A stretch of DNA of 64,000 nt from assembly GCF_900111995.1 (NCBI RefSeq), contig NZ_FOKF01000010.1, forward strand, positions 79,534 to 143,533. The letters are read 5' to 3'. Source of the DNA: Collimonas sp. OK607 (GTDB lineage Bacteria > Pseudomonadota > Gammaproteobacteria > Burkholderiales > Burkholderiaceae_D). Within the stretch, counting starts at the first letter, position 1. Each line of letters opens with the position of its first letter. A program made the translations under genes and the position numbers. This document shows, piece by piece, positions 27,213 through 35,276 of this stretch. Below the pieces are notes generated by a model. The model was not told the origin of the DNA, did no database searches, and worked only from the letters and a program-made list of their open reading frames with translations.

Positions 27213-27325
27213 AAAAAAAAACCCGCCTGACCTTGCGGTAGCGGGTTGAATCCAAACCTTAGGAGGTGTTGGAGGAGACAGGTGTAACTATATGGCAGTG
27301 CAACATGCGTGTCTGCTTTATTATT
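27213..27325 (-). ncRNA. Candidate small RNA, copy 1 (after the lrp-type gene)
   Basis: Minus strand. A 3-prime terminator is formed by AACCCGC (27220-27226) and GCGGGTT (27241-27247) with an inner ACC-TTGC-GGT hairpin, followed by nine T. Upstream lies a linker whose RNA contains UCUCCUCC, CCAACAC and CCUCCUAA, and then a partly paired 5-prime segment bounded by GACA/TGTC. The same order and linker words recur at 58217-58325. The C-rich linker could pair with Shine-Dalgarno sequences. Begins about 45 nt after the stop of the upstream gene, so it could be an independent RNA or a processed 3-prime UTR. Confidence 0.55.
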
Positions 27326-27366
27326 CGCATAACAGTTATAGATAAAACACATATCTTCCAGGAAAA

Positions 27367-27813
27367 TCAGATCGGCCCGCGATCGATACGCTTGCTGAGA
27401 ATGATCGAAGTCGAGGTATGCCTTACCCCTTCCATCGCGCCGATCTGGTCCAGCAAACGGTCTAGCTCATCGGTGGACTGGCAACGCAAGGTCAGCATAT
27501 AGTCGATCACGCCGCTCACCGCACACAGGGTTTCCACCTGCGACATCGTTTGCAGCTGCTGCACCAACAGCGGTGCATTGCGGGAATCTATGGAGATACC
27601 GACGTAAGCGCGCACTGCCGGCTGGTACAACTCCAGGTCGAGGCGCACGCCGTAACCGGCGATCACGCCCTTCTTTTCCATTGCCGCCAGACGTGCTATC
27701 GCCGTGGTCCTGGCGATGCCTACCCGCTTGGCAATAGTCGCCATGGAAAGCCTGGCATCATCCATCAGCAAGGCTAGTATTTTGTGGTCGACTTCGTCGA
27801 GCTTATCTCTCAT
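27367..27813 (-). CDS. Lrp/AsnC-family transcriptional regulator
   Basis: 148 residues, ATG 27813 with AGAGA upstream. N-terminal helix-turn-helix (LDEVDHKILALLMDDARLSMATIAKRVGIARTTAIARLAAMEKKGVI) and a C-terminal RAM/AsnC ligand domain (AYVGISIDSRNAPLLVQQLQTMSQVETLCAVSGVIDYML). Divergent from a saccharopine-dehydrogenase-like gene, so it may respond to lysine or a related amino acid; this is inferred from position only. Confidence 0.93.
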   Translation of the reverse strand: MRDKLDEVDHKILALLMDDARLSMATIAKRVGIARTTAIARLAAMEKKGVIAGYGVRLDLELYQPAVRAYVGISIDSRNAPLLVQQLQTMSQVETLCAVSGVIDYMLTLRCQSTDELDRLLDQIGAMEGVRHTSTSIILSKRIDRGPI

Positions 27814-27983
27814 TTTTCTCTCACCTTGCTTAAATCACGACATTTAATATCCAATATTCGTCAAAACGTATCGTTATTATACATATTGACGACTATTTAC
27901 ACTCTATTATCTGACTTCGCTTGAATTTACAATTGTTTCAGCAGAACTGCAGCATTGACTAAAACAACAACGTGAGCGACGAC

Positions 27984-29144
27984 ATGACTACCAAACTGAT
28001 ACTTTTAGGCGCCGGCAAAATCGGCGATGCCATACTTAACCTGTTGTCCCACACCGGCGATTACATCCTGACCGTGGCTGACCGCGATCCGCAACGGCTG
28101 GAATATGTAAAGCAAGCCGGCTTTCCTAACGTCACCACGATTCTGGCGGATATTTCGCACGCGCCGACGGTGACCAAGCTGATCAGCGGTCATGATGTGA
28201 CGCTATCGGCCTGCCCATATTTCCTGACGCCGGTTATCGCCGCCGCGGCAAAAGCAGCGAAGTCGCATTATTTCGATTTGACTGAGGATGTCGAAAGCAC
28301 CCGCTTCGTCAAATCGCTGGCGCTCGATTCGAGCACCGCCTTTGTGCCGCAATGCGGCCTCGCGCCTGGCTTCATTTCGATTGTGGCAAACGATGTGGCA
28401 AGCCGCTTCGAGCAATTGCACGATGTGAAGATGCGCGTCGGCGCGTTGCCGACCTATCCTAGCAATGCGCTCAAATACAATCTGACCTGGAGCACCGACG
28501 GTCTGATCAACGAGTACTGCAATCCTTGCGAAGCGATTGTCGATGGCGTCCTGCGTGAAACTTCGCCGCTGGAAGAGCTGGAACATTTCTCGCTCGACGG
28601 CGTCGATTACGAGGCATTCAACACTTCGGGTGGTCTGGGTACTTTGTGCGAAAGCCTGCGTGACCGGGTGCAGAACCTGGATTACAAAACCGTGCGTTAT
28701 CCCGGCCATCGCGACATCATCAAGATCCTGGTGCGCGACCTGCAACTGGGCAAACTGGAACGCCGTCCGATCCTGAAGGAAGTGCTGGAAACCTCGATCC
28801 CGATCACCAAGCAGGATGTGGTGCTGACCTTCGTCAGCGTCAGCGGCATGCGCGATGGTCGTCTTGAGCAAGAAACCTACGCCAAGAAAATCTATAGCCA
28901 GCACGTCAACGGCCAGTTGCTGTCGGCGATCCAGCTGACTACCGCAGCCGGCATCTGCGCCATGGTTGATCTGGTGGTGACCGGCGTCTTGCCGCAAAGC
29001 GGTTTTGTGCGGCAAGAGCAAGCCACGCTGACAAATTTCCTGGCCAACCGCTTCGGCCAGTTCTACGCCAGCCACGCACCTGCCCATGGCGGTTTCGCAC
29101 CGGCCAGCAATACCGATTTCAATCAACTGAAAGCGGTTGCCTAA
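27984..29144 (+). CDS. Saccharopine dehydrogenase-like NAD(P)-dependent oxidoreductase
   Basis: 386 residues from the ATG at 27984; a GTG four codons upstream (27972) is also possible, and neither has a strong ribosome site. The Rossmann fold starts at once (TKLILLGAGKIGDAILNLLSH), and the body follows the LYS9/carboxynorspermidine-dehydrogenase pattern (PYFLTPVIAAAAKAAKSHYFDLTED, FVPQCGLAPGFISIVANDVA, VRYPGHRDIIKILV). It should act on an aminoadipate-semialdehyde or similar imine, in lysine breakdown or polyamine metabolism. Divergent from an Lrp regulator. Confidence 0.88.
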   Translation: MTTKLILLGAGKIGDAILNLLSHTGDYILTVADRDPQRLEYVKQAGFPNVTTILADISHAPTVTKLISGHDVTLSACPYFLTPVIAAAAKAAKSHYFDLTEDVESTRFVKSLALDSSTAFVPQCGLAPGFISIVANDVASRFEQLHDVKMRVGALPTYPSNALKYNLTWSTDGLINEYCNPCEAIVDGVLRETSPLEELEHFSLDGVDYEAFNTSGGLGTLCESLRDRVQNLDYKTVRYPGHRDIIKILVRDLQLGKLERRPILKEVLETSIPITKQDVVLTFVSVSGMRDGRLEQETYAKKIYSQHVNGQLLSAIQLTTAAGICAMVDLVVTGVLPQSGFVRQEQATLTNFLANRFGQFYASHAPAHGGFAPASNTDFNQLKAVA

Positions 29145-29180
29145 GCTGTAATCTGTAGAAAACTCCGTTTCATTGCAAAA

Positions 29181-29226
29181 CGGCCTGTATAACTCTTGCG
29201 AGCTATACAGGCCGAGACCGTTTGTT
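29181..29226. terminator. Bidirectional terminator between convergent genes
   Basis: CGGCCTGTATA (29181-29191) pairs perfectly with TATACAGGCCG (29204-29214), 11 bp with a 12-nt loop. On the minus strand it is followed by TTTT, on the plus strand by a looser GTTTGTTT. It serves the autotransporter gene best. Confidence 0.75.
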
Positions 29227-29270
29227 TAAACGCATCGCGATCATCGCTGATCACCATCGAGGCAGACTCA

Positions 29271-32093
29271 TCAAAACGCTTTGCGCATGCCTGCCGAGAA
29301 TACGTTGTTGACCAGCCCACCCTTGCCAAACTGGGCGTCGTAATTGGCGTACCAGCTCCAATTCTTCGCCAGCGCACTCGAGATACCAATGCCAGCCCAG
29401 CCGCTATTGCGCGGCAGGCCGATACCTTGCACCGTAAAGCCGGCTGCCGGCGCTCCCACGAAAGCGGCATTGAAATCCAGCTTGCCGTCATTGAAGCCAT
29501 GCTGCCAGGCAGCGTAGGCTTGCAAGTTGCTGACGCCACCCAGCCAGTCAAGTTTGGCGTCGCCACGCAAACCCAGCACGCTCGCAGTCTGCTGATATGC
29601 GCTGCTGCCGGCGGTCAGACCGAACGGGCTGCCGGCTTCGGTAAAACCGCCGCGCCTGAGGCGGTCGTAGCTGATGCCGGCAAACGGCGTCAACGTCGAT
29701 GTTACCGACAGATTGCGCACGTATCCGGTTTCGGCATAGGCCGATATCATGCTGTCGGTATGGTTGCCGGACAGGCTGTCCACTTCCGTGCCGAGGATTG
29801 CAGTGCGATTGATTTTGCTGGTAATGCTGGCAACGCCGGCGCGACCGGAAATATAGATACCGTCATTGCTGAGCGCGTAGCGGCCATACATGGACAAGCC
29901 GGTATTCTGGCTGTTTGCGGAGCCGACGTTTCGATCGAAGCTGGCCTTGCTTTCCGAATAGGACAGCGCCACGCCGACAATCGCCTTGTCATTCAAATGA
30001 GTGTCAAAACCGAATTGTCCGCCCCAGGTAGAAGTGTCGGCAGACGCATATCCCGATTCACCCAGCTTGCCGGTAGCGCCGATCACGCTGGCCCACAAGC
30101 CGGCTTTGGTATTACCGGACACCGGGCTGGCCAACAGCGACAAGCGGTTCGACAAGTCGCGGTTGATGGCTTGCGACTGCTGAAAAGTCAGCGCCTGCGA
30201 CGAGGCATAAATCTGCCCCGACAAACTGTCCAGCACTTGTGCCGCGGCAGCGATATCCGGAGTGCGTTGCAGCGCCGCGGCGCTGGTAAGGAAAGCATTG
30301 TTGTTGCTGCCAGTGTTGCCGCTGGCGACCATGGCATCGGCTGCCTTCAGTCCTTGCTCGACATTGGCGGCACTATTGGTACGGGTAGGATCGGCTGCAA
30401 ACGATTGCGCGGCAACCGCGTTGACATCATTACGCGCGATAGTCAGGTCGACCTCGTTGGCAGTGTAAGCAAGCGACGCGCTCAAGAAGGTACCCGGATT
30501 AAAAGCCGTGCCGTCATGCTCGAACGAGACATTCTGGAACTGGCCGGATACGCCGTTGGCGGCAGTCAGCACCTTGCCTTTGACGCCCACTTGCTGCGCC
30601 ACATAGCCCGACGGATCGCTGCTGCCAACCGGCGTGGTAGCGACCAGATGCGAATTACCCAGGGTAGCATTACCGCCTACAGTCAAGGTTGAATTGAATT
30701 GATTAGCCAGCACCGAGCTGGCCGACGCCGTGTAGTTGCCGGCAATCGTCATGCCATTGCCGGTATTGCTGAGACGGCCGTAGTTGGACACGCTGCCACC
30801 GATGCGGCCGCCGTCGCCGGACAAGATACCGGCACTGTCGATGGTGACCGAAGTGGCAACCGATCCGGTCACATTGAGCGTACCTTTCAGTACTTCACTT
30901 GCGCCGCTGTAAGTGTTATTGCCAGCCAGGGTCAAAGTGCCGCTGCCATCTTTCAGCAAGCCGGAATTGCCGCCGATATCGTTGCCAAAGGTAGAACTGA
31001 CAGAGTCGAACTTGGCGACGAAGTTGCCGCCCAGCGTCAGCCGCGTATCAAACAAGGCCGGGCCGTTGGCCGCCTTGCTGGCATTCAGCAAACCCCAGCC
31101 ATAAGTGGCGGTATCGCCCATGCTGGTCGCTGTCGACAAGATGGTTTGCCGGATCTGGTCGGCGCTCATCCACGGAAAGACTTGCTGCACCAGCGCAGCC
31201 GCACCGGTGACCGCGGGCGTGGCGAACGAGGTGCCGTAGACGCGGCCACCGGCCACGTTCGAGACAAAATCGCCCGGAGCTGCCAGGCACCAGTTGGCAG
31301 CCTCGCCGCAGCGGTTCGAATAGCTGGAAAGCACGCCCGGCGTAGTGTCGCTGCTGGAGTATCCTTGCGCGCCGCCGGCGGCGTTCACCGCCACCACTGT
31401 GATCCAGCCTTTTTGCAGATCCGGATACAAGGCCGGCAAACCCGCAGTCAGGCTGGGATGGGCGCTGGCATCGTTGCCGGCGGCCCAGATGAACAAACTG
31501 CCTTGCGCCACGAACGGTTGATAAATGTTGTAGAAAGTCGGGCCGCTGTTACCTGGCGTCGCAATCGAACCGAAGGCGTTCGACTGGTTAAAGATGCGTG
31601 CACCCTTGTTGAACAGATCCTGATAGGTCGAGCTGTTGAAAGAAACGTTGTCACCGCCGGTGCCGACCGCGGCGCCCAGCATGCTGACCTGCGGCGCCAC
31701 ACCGTAGCTGGTTCCGCCAAGCGCTTCCGCCACTTCGCTGCCGTGCAGATTGCCGGCGCCGCCGCTGTTGTACACGGTTTTGCTCAGGCGTCCGGCAAAT
31801 TCCGGATCGGCAACGTTAAAGTCCGTATCGACCAGTGCCACCAACACGCCGGCGCCGACGATGCCGCGCGCGTGGGCGCCGGCGGCGTTGCTGGGGTCGG
31901 CAGGATTAAGGACCGGCGTGGCGCTTTGCGGTGAGGTGACGGTAGGATTGGGGGTAGTGGTCGGCACCGGCTGCTGGGTATTGTCGCCGGGGCTGGAAGC
32001 ACCACCGCCTCCGCCGCCGCACGCCGCTAGCATGCTCAATACCGCTATGGAAACAACTGATAAGGGAAAACGACCCGCATGTTTGCGATTCAT
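29271..32093 (-). CDS. Lipoprotein autotransporter with a subtilisin-like (S8) protease passenger
   Basis: 940 residues from ATG 32093 (an upstream start would only add a non-signal stretch). The signal sequence ends in a lipobox LAAC with Cys 25, followed by a Gly run. The S8 passenger has Asp 89 (VALVDTDFN), His 117 (NLHGSEVA), oxyanion Asn 207 (AAGND) and Ser 289 (YGTSFATP). Then come a passenger-associated repeat (GSGTLTLAGNNTYSGASEVLKGTL, near 400), a beta-helix-like stalk and a C-terminal autotransporter barrel ending SAGMRKAF. NalP of Neisseria and SphB1 of Bordetella share this plan and process other surface proteins. Role here: surface protease, targets unknown. Confidence 0.93.
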   Translation of the reverse strand: MNRKHAGRFPLSVVSIAVLSMLAACGGGGGGASSPGDNTQQPVPTTTPNPTVTSPQSATPVLNPADPSNAAGAHARGIVGAGVLVALVDTDFNVADPEFAGRLSKTVYNSGGAGNLHGSEVAEALGGTSYGVAPQVSMLGAAVGTGGDNVSFNSSTYQDLFNKGARIFNQSNAFGSIATPGNSGPTFYNIYQPFVAQGSLFIWAAGNDASAHPSLTAGLPALYPDLQKGWITVVAVNAAGGAQGYSSSDTTPGVLSSYSNRCGEAANWCLAAPGDFVSNVAGGRVYGTSFATPAVTGAAALVQQVFPWMSADQIRQTILSTATSMGDTATYGWGLLNASKAANGPALFDTRLTLGGNFVAKFDSVSSTFGNDIGGNSGLLKDGSGTLTLAGNNTYSGASEVLKGTLNVTGSVATSVTIDSAGILSGDGGRIGGSVSNYGRLSNTGNGMTIAGNYTASASSVLANQFNSTLTVGGNATLGNSHLVATTPVGSSDPSGYVAQQVGVKGKVLTAANGVSGQFQNVSFEHDGTAFNPGTFLSASLAYTANEVDLTIARNDVNAVAAQSFAADPTRTNSAANVEQGLKAADAMVASGNTGSNNNAFLTSAAALQRTPDIAAAAQVLDSLSGQIYASSQALTFQQSQAINRDLSNRLSLLASPVSGNTKAGLWASVIGATGKLGESGYASADTSTWGGQFGFDTHLNDKAIVGVALSYSESKASFDRNVGSANSQNTGLSMYGRYALSNDGIYISGRAGVASITSKINRTAILGTEVDSLSGNHTDSMISAYAETGYVRNLSVTSTLTPFAGISYDRLRRGGFTEAGSPFGLTAGSSAYQQTASVLGLRGDAKLDWLGGVSNLQAYAAWQHGFNDGKLDFNAAFVGAPAAGFTVQGIGLPRNSGWAGIGISSALAKNWSWYANYDAQFGKGGLVNNVFSAGMRKAF

Positions 32094-32467
32094 ACTTTTA
32101 CTCGGTATTAACTTGCAGCAAACACTTATCCAGGACAATTCCGCCCCCGGTGTTTTACGTCAAATTACTTAGTTGAAAATTGCTTGCAACCTTACCGTTG
32201 GCACTTGGCCGATACAATACAAACCTGTCATTAAATACTAAAAAAAGGCGTAGATGTTGCTAAACAGCATCACGAAAATCGATTATCTTAGCGTTATATA
32301 ACGACTAGTTAGCATTAAATAACTACAAACTAACAACAAATTGATTTTCCACAAATATTTCCACAAGGATTGTTTTTACGACTTTCCGCAGCAGATTCCA
32401 GAATAAAGAAAGCCCGCCATATAGCGGGCTTTCCGATGAAACAAATCCCCTAAACTACGGACCTGAG
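32094..32467. other. AT-rich spacer upstream of the autotransporter gene
   Basis: 374 bp with no credible gene. It should carry the autotransporter promoter (minus strand, about 32130-32300); no known operator was recognised. Its right end holds the terminator at 32409-32432. Confidence 0.6.
32409..32432. terminator. Terminator after the DsbA-like gene
   Basis: AAAGCCCGC (32409-32417) pairs with GCGGGCTTT (32424-32432), 9 bp with a 6-nt loop. It lies about 36 nt past the DsbA-like stop on the minus strand. Confidence 0.75.
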
Positions 32468-33187
32468 TCAGATCCCCAAGACCGCTTTCCAAGCCTCCGC
32501 CTGACCAAAGAAACGGCCAGTATCCAGCATCTCGATTTGCGTTCCGCGCTGCAACGCAAAGGTAGGAAAGCCCTGTCCACCGACACGCGCCAGCAATGCG
32601 CGGCTGGCGGCAATGTGGGCCTGGGTAGCTGTGCCGGCAAGCTCGGCAAACTTGCTATCGAAAAGCGCCGGCTCCAGACCGATTTCTGCCGCCAGGACGC
32701 GCAATACCGCAGCCTCGGCAACCCGCAATCCCTGCACGTAGTGCGCAGTCTGTATCCGCGCCAGCATTGCCAGGCCGTGCCCCGCGATGGCTTCGGCAGC
32801 CAGGATGGCAGTAGTCGGCGGCTCGGAGTCCAGTATCGCCGTGGTATCCAGCAACAGGCCGTTAAAATAATCCTCGCCGAATGGCTGGCCGGTCATCGCC
32901 GCAATCCTATGATCATGCTGCATCACGTAGTTGCGCAATTGCGTGCTGACCTGTCTGCGATTGCTGCCGGTCATCATGCCACCGCCGTGCAACTCAATCC
33001 GCAGGCCTTCGACCTCGCGGGCGGCCTGCAACAAAGGCGCCGCGCCGTAACACCAGCCGCACATCGGATCGTAAATGTAATGCAGCACTGTACCCTTCGC
33101 GGCAACTGTGGTCGAATCCGCTGCATCCTTTACGGCCACGCCGGGAAGCGGACAATTGCTGTCGCCGCAATCATTGTTCTTTACCAT
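32468..33187 (-). CDS. DsbA-family thioredoxin-fold protein
   Basis: 239 residues. The active-site CGWC is at residues 43-46 (YDPMCGWCYGAAPLL), and the rest resembles FrnE/DsbA-like cytoplasmic oxidoreductases (GGGMMTGSNRR, GQGFPTFALQ with the cis-proline region). No signal peptide, so probably cytoplasmic. Its ATG overlaps the stop of the preceding metallo-hydrolase gene in ATGGTAA (33181-33187), which implies translational coupling and a joint role. The substrate is unknown. Confidence 0.9.
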   Translation of the reverse strand: MVKNNDCGDSNCPLPGVAVKDAADSTTVAAKGTVLHYIYDPMCGWCYGAAPLLQAAREVEGLRIELHGGGMMTGSNRRQVSTQLRNYVMQHDHRIAAMTGQPFGEDYFNGLLLDTTAILDSEPPTTAILAAEAIAGHGLAMLARIQTAHYVQGLRVAEAAVLRVLAAEIGLEPALFDSKFAELAGTATQAHIAASRALLARVGGQGFPTFALQRGTQIEMLDTGRFFGQAEAWKAVLGI

Positions 33188-34065
33188 TTCATTTCACCTT
33201 TACTCACTTTGGCGCCGAGTTCCAGCGAAGACAGACCATCCAGATTTGGATACTGCTTTTTCATCGCTTCGATCAAGGCGGCGGAATCCTTGGCTTTGAC
33301 GGTTTCTGCTTCATAGGTCTTCAGGTAGTTTTTGGTAAAACGCACCGATTCGATGTTTTGCGGTGCGCCCGCGCTGAAATGTCCTGGCACCACTACCTTC
33401 GGATGTAAAGCAGCAATCTTGTCCAGCATTTTGATCCATTGCTGGCGCGAAGCCAGGGTCTGGGTATCGGCAGTCCACACATGTTCGTTGCCCACTACCA
33501 GCACGCCGCCAACTACCGCTTTCAACGATGGAATCCAGACGAAAGTGCGGTCAGGGCTGGCGCCGTCGAGGCCGATCACTTCCAGCTTGCGACCTTCCAG
33601 CGTCAGCGTATTGCCTTGCAACGGCTCCGGCACAATCAACTGCTTTGGCGCATTGGCGCCCAGCTTAGGTCCCCAGAATGCCAGTTTGTCCTGCATGGTG
33701 GCCTTGATGTGCGCGATCACAGGCGCCGGCGCCAGGATCCTGGCGTCCGGATAGGCTTCCTTCAACACTTCCAACCCGAAGTAATAGTCGGGATCGCCGT
33801 GGCTGATGTAGATAGTGGTCAGTTTCTTGCCGCTGTCCTGGATCTTTTTCAGCAATTGGCCGGCATTGGCGCGATCGAACTGCGCATCGATCACGATGGC
33901 GTCGGTACTGCCGGTAATCAGCTCGGAAGACACCGGGAAAATGCCGTTTGCGCCAGGATTATAGACTTCCAGTTTCAACTGTTGCGGCGCTGCTGCTACC
34001 GAGCCGGCGATCATCAAGCCCGCGGTGCTCGCCAGCAGCGAGCGGAATAATTTACGTGTAAACAT
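33181..34065 (-). CDS. Exported metallo-beta-lactamase-fold hydrolase with an altered metal motif
   Basis: 294 residues from ATG 34065, with GGAG upstream; longer in-frame starts exist but begin before the ribosome site. A signal peptide ends near SVAAAPQQ. The MBL fold is visible (NGIFPVSSELITGSTDAIVIDAQFD; VVPGHFSAG for the third metal His). The usual HxHxDH is here SHGDPDYYFG, so the second and last His are replaced by Asp and Tyr. Metal binding may be changed or partial. Coupled to the DsbA-like gene; divergent from a LysR gene. Confidence 0.85.
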   Translation of the reverse strand: MFTRKLFRSLLASTAGLMIAGSVAAAPQQLKLEVYNPGANGIFPVSSELITGSTDAIVIDAQFDRANAGQLLKKIQDSGKKLTTIYISHGDPDYYFGLEVLKEAYPDARILAPAPVIAHIKATMQDKLAFWGPKLGANAPKQLIVPEPLQGNTLTLEGRKLEVIGLDGASPDRTFVWIPSLKAVVGGVLVVGNEHVWTADTQTLASRQQWIKMLDKIAALHPKVVVPGHFSAGAPQNIESVRFTKNYLKTYEAETVKAKDSAALIEAMKKQYPNLDGLSSLELGAKVSKGEMKW

Positions 34066-34147
34066 CGATATCTCCAGAGGAGGTGAAAGAACCACCATCA
34101 TAGTTGCCAAAAATGATGCAAAAAACCCCATAATGGCGATTAGTTTG

Positions 34148-34205
34148 TTGCATAAATCGAGCAAATTCGTCGAGCAAATGCGTCGATCAAATAAGTGGGC
34201 AAATC
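34148..34205. repeat. 13-bp degenerate tandem repeats, left array
   Basis: Consecutive units TTGCATAAATCGA, GCAAATTCGTCGA, GCAAATGCGTCGA, a 12-nt TCAAATAAGTGG and a partial GCAAATC lead directly into the lysR start codon at 34206. They share the period and core (GCAA, TT, TC) with the array at 35123-35200 on the other side of the gene. Confidence 0.75.
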
Positions 34206-35114
34206 ATGGATAGACTGATCGCAATGCAAGTATTTGTCGAGGTAGCGGATCGGGGCAGCCTGACCGCCGCCGCCGACAAACTCGACATGTCGCGCGCCAT
34301 GGTGTCGCGTTATCTGGCGGAACTGGAAGCGTGGGTAGGCGCCCGCCTGCTCCATCGCACCACCCGCAAATTGAGCCTGACATCGGCCGGCAGCGATACC
34401 CTGCCGCGCTGCCGTCAGATGCTTGGCATGGCCAGCGATATCCAGGCATCCGCAACGACACCCGAAAATACCCCGCGCGGCACGCTCAGGCTGACTTGCA
34501 GCACGTCCCTCGGACAAGCCTACCTGGCGCCGGTGTTGACGCGTTTCCTGAAACGCTACCCCGGCACTGCAGTAGATATGCTGATGGTCGACCGGACTGT
34601 GAATCTGATTGAAGAACGGGTAGATCTGGCGATCCGTATCACCAATGCACTCGATCCCAATCTGATCGCGCGCAAACTGGCGGCATGCCGCTCGGTGGTA
34701 TGCGCATCGTCGGCCTACCTGAAAGAGCATGGCACACCGAAAACGGCAGAAGACCTGACCTTGCATAACTGCCTGACTTATTCCTACTTCGGCAAAAGCC
34801 TGTGGGAATTCGAGAAAGACGGCGTGCCGGTCGCGGTACCGGTGGGCGGCAACATGAGCGCCAACGAATCGTCGGTGCTGCTGGAAGCTGCGGTCCATGG
34901 CGCCGGAATCACTCTGCAACCGGTGTATGCGGCCACGGAATTGCTGCGTAGTGGTAAACTACGCGCGCTGCTCGGAGAATACCAACCGCGCGAAATGAGT
35001 ATTTACGGCGTCTACGCTTCGCGCCGCCAAATGCCTGCCATCCTGCGCGCCATGCTCGATTTTCTGGTCGAGGAATTCAGCGCAGATACCGACTGGGCGA
35101 CACCGGTCGTTTGA
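34206..35114 (+). CDS. LysR-family transcriptional regulator
   Basis: 302 residues, ATG 34206. Helix-turn-helix GSLTAAADKLDMSRAMVSRYLAELEAWVGARLLHRTTRKLSLTSAG, then a CrgA-like LysR effector domain (LRLTCSTSLGQAYLAPVLTRFLKRYPGTAVDMLMVDRTVNLIEERVDLAIRI). Divergent from the metallo-hydrolase/DsbA pair (140-bp spacer), which it probably regulates. It is flanked on both sides by 13-bp tandem repeats. Confidence 0.93.
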   Translation: MDRLIAMQVFVEVADRGSLTAAADKLDMSRAMVSRYLAELEAWVGARLLHRTTRKLSLTSAGSDTLPRCRQMLGMASDIQASATTPENTPRGTLRLTCSTSLGQAYLAPVLTRFLKRYPGTAVDMLMVDRTVNLIEERVDLAIRITNALDPNLIARKLAACRSVVCASSAYLKEHGTPKTAEDLTLHNCLTYSYFGKSLWEFEKDGVPVAVPVGGNMSANESSVLLEAAVHGAGITLQPVYAATELLRSGKLRALLGEYQPREMSIYGVYASRRQMPAILRAMLDFLVEEFSADTDWATPVV

Positions 35115-35122
35115 ATTACGTA

Positions 35123-35200
35123 AGTTATTCACGCAACTTATTCGCGCAACTTATTTGCGCAAATTTATCAAGCAAATTAATTAAGCAAGTTCGTCCGTGA
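35123..35200. repeat. 13-bp degenerate tandem repeats, right array
   Basis: Six back-to-back 13-nt units: AGTTATTCACGCA, ACTTATTCGCGCA, ACTTATTTGCGCA, AATTTATCAAGCA, AATTAATTAAGCA and AGTTCGTCCGTGA, with no gaps. It begins 8 bp after the lysR stop codon and ends 76 bp before the mdfA-like gene. Confidence 0.8.
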
Positions 35201-35276
35201 CACCCGCAGGGTATCCAATGCCCCCGCGTTAGCCAATGCCGCAATTGTCACCGCTTCATCCAGTAAAAACAAAAAA

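Noticed and set aside
29196..31934. Two long plus-strand open frames (498 and 411 codons) opposite the autotransporter gene
   Set aside because: The protein on the minus strand has a full catalytic triad and barrel; the opposite readings have no recognisable domain and no ribosome site.
34148..35200. 13-bp and 12-bp arrays considered as CRISPR
   Set aside because: Units are far too short, have no spacers between them and no cas genes are present.
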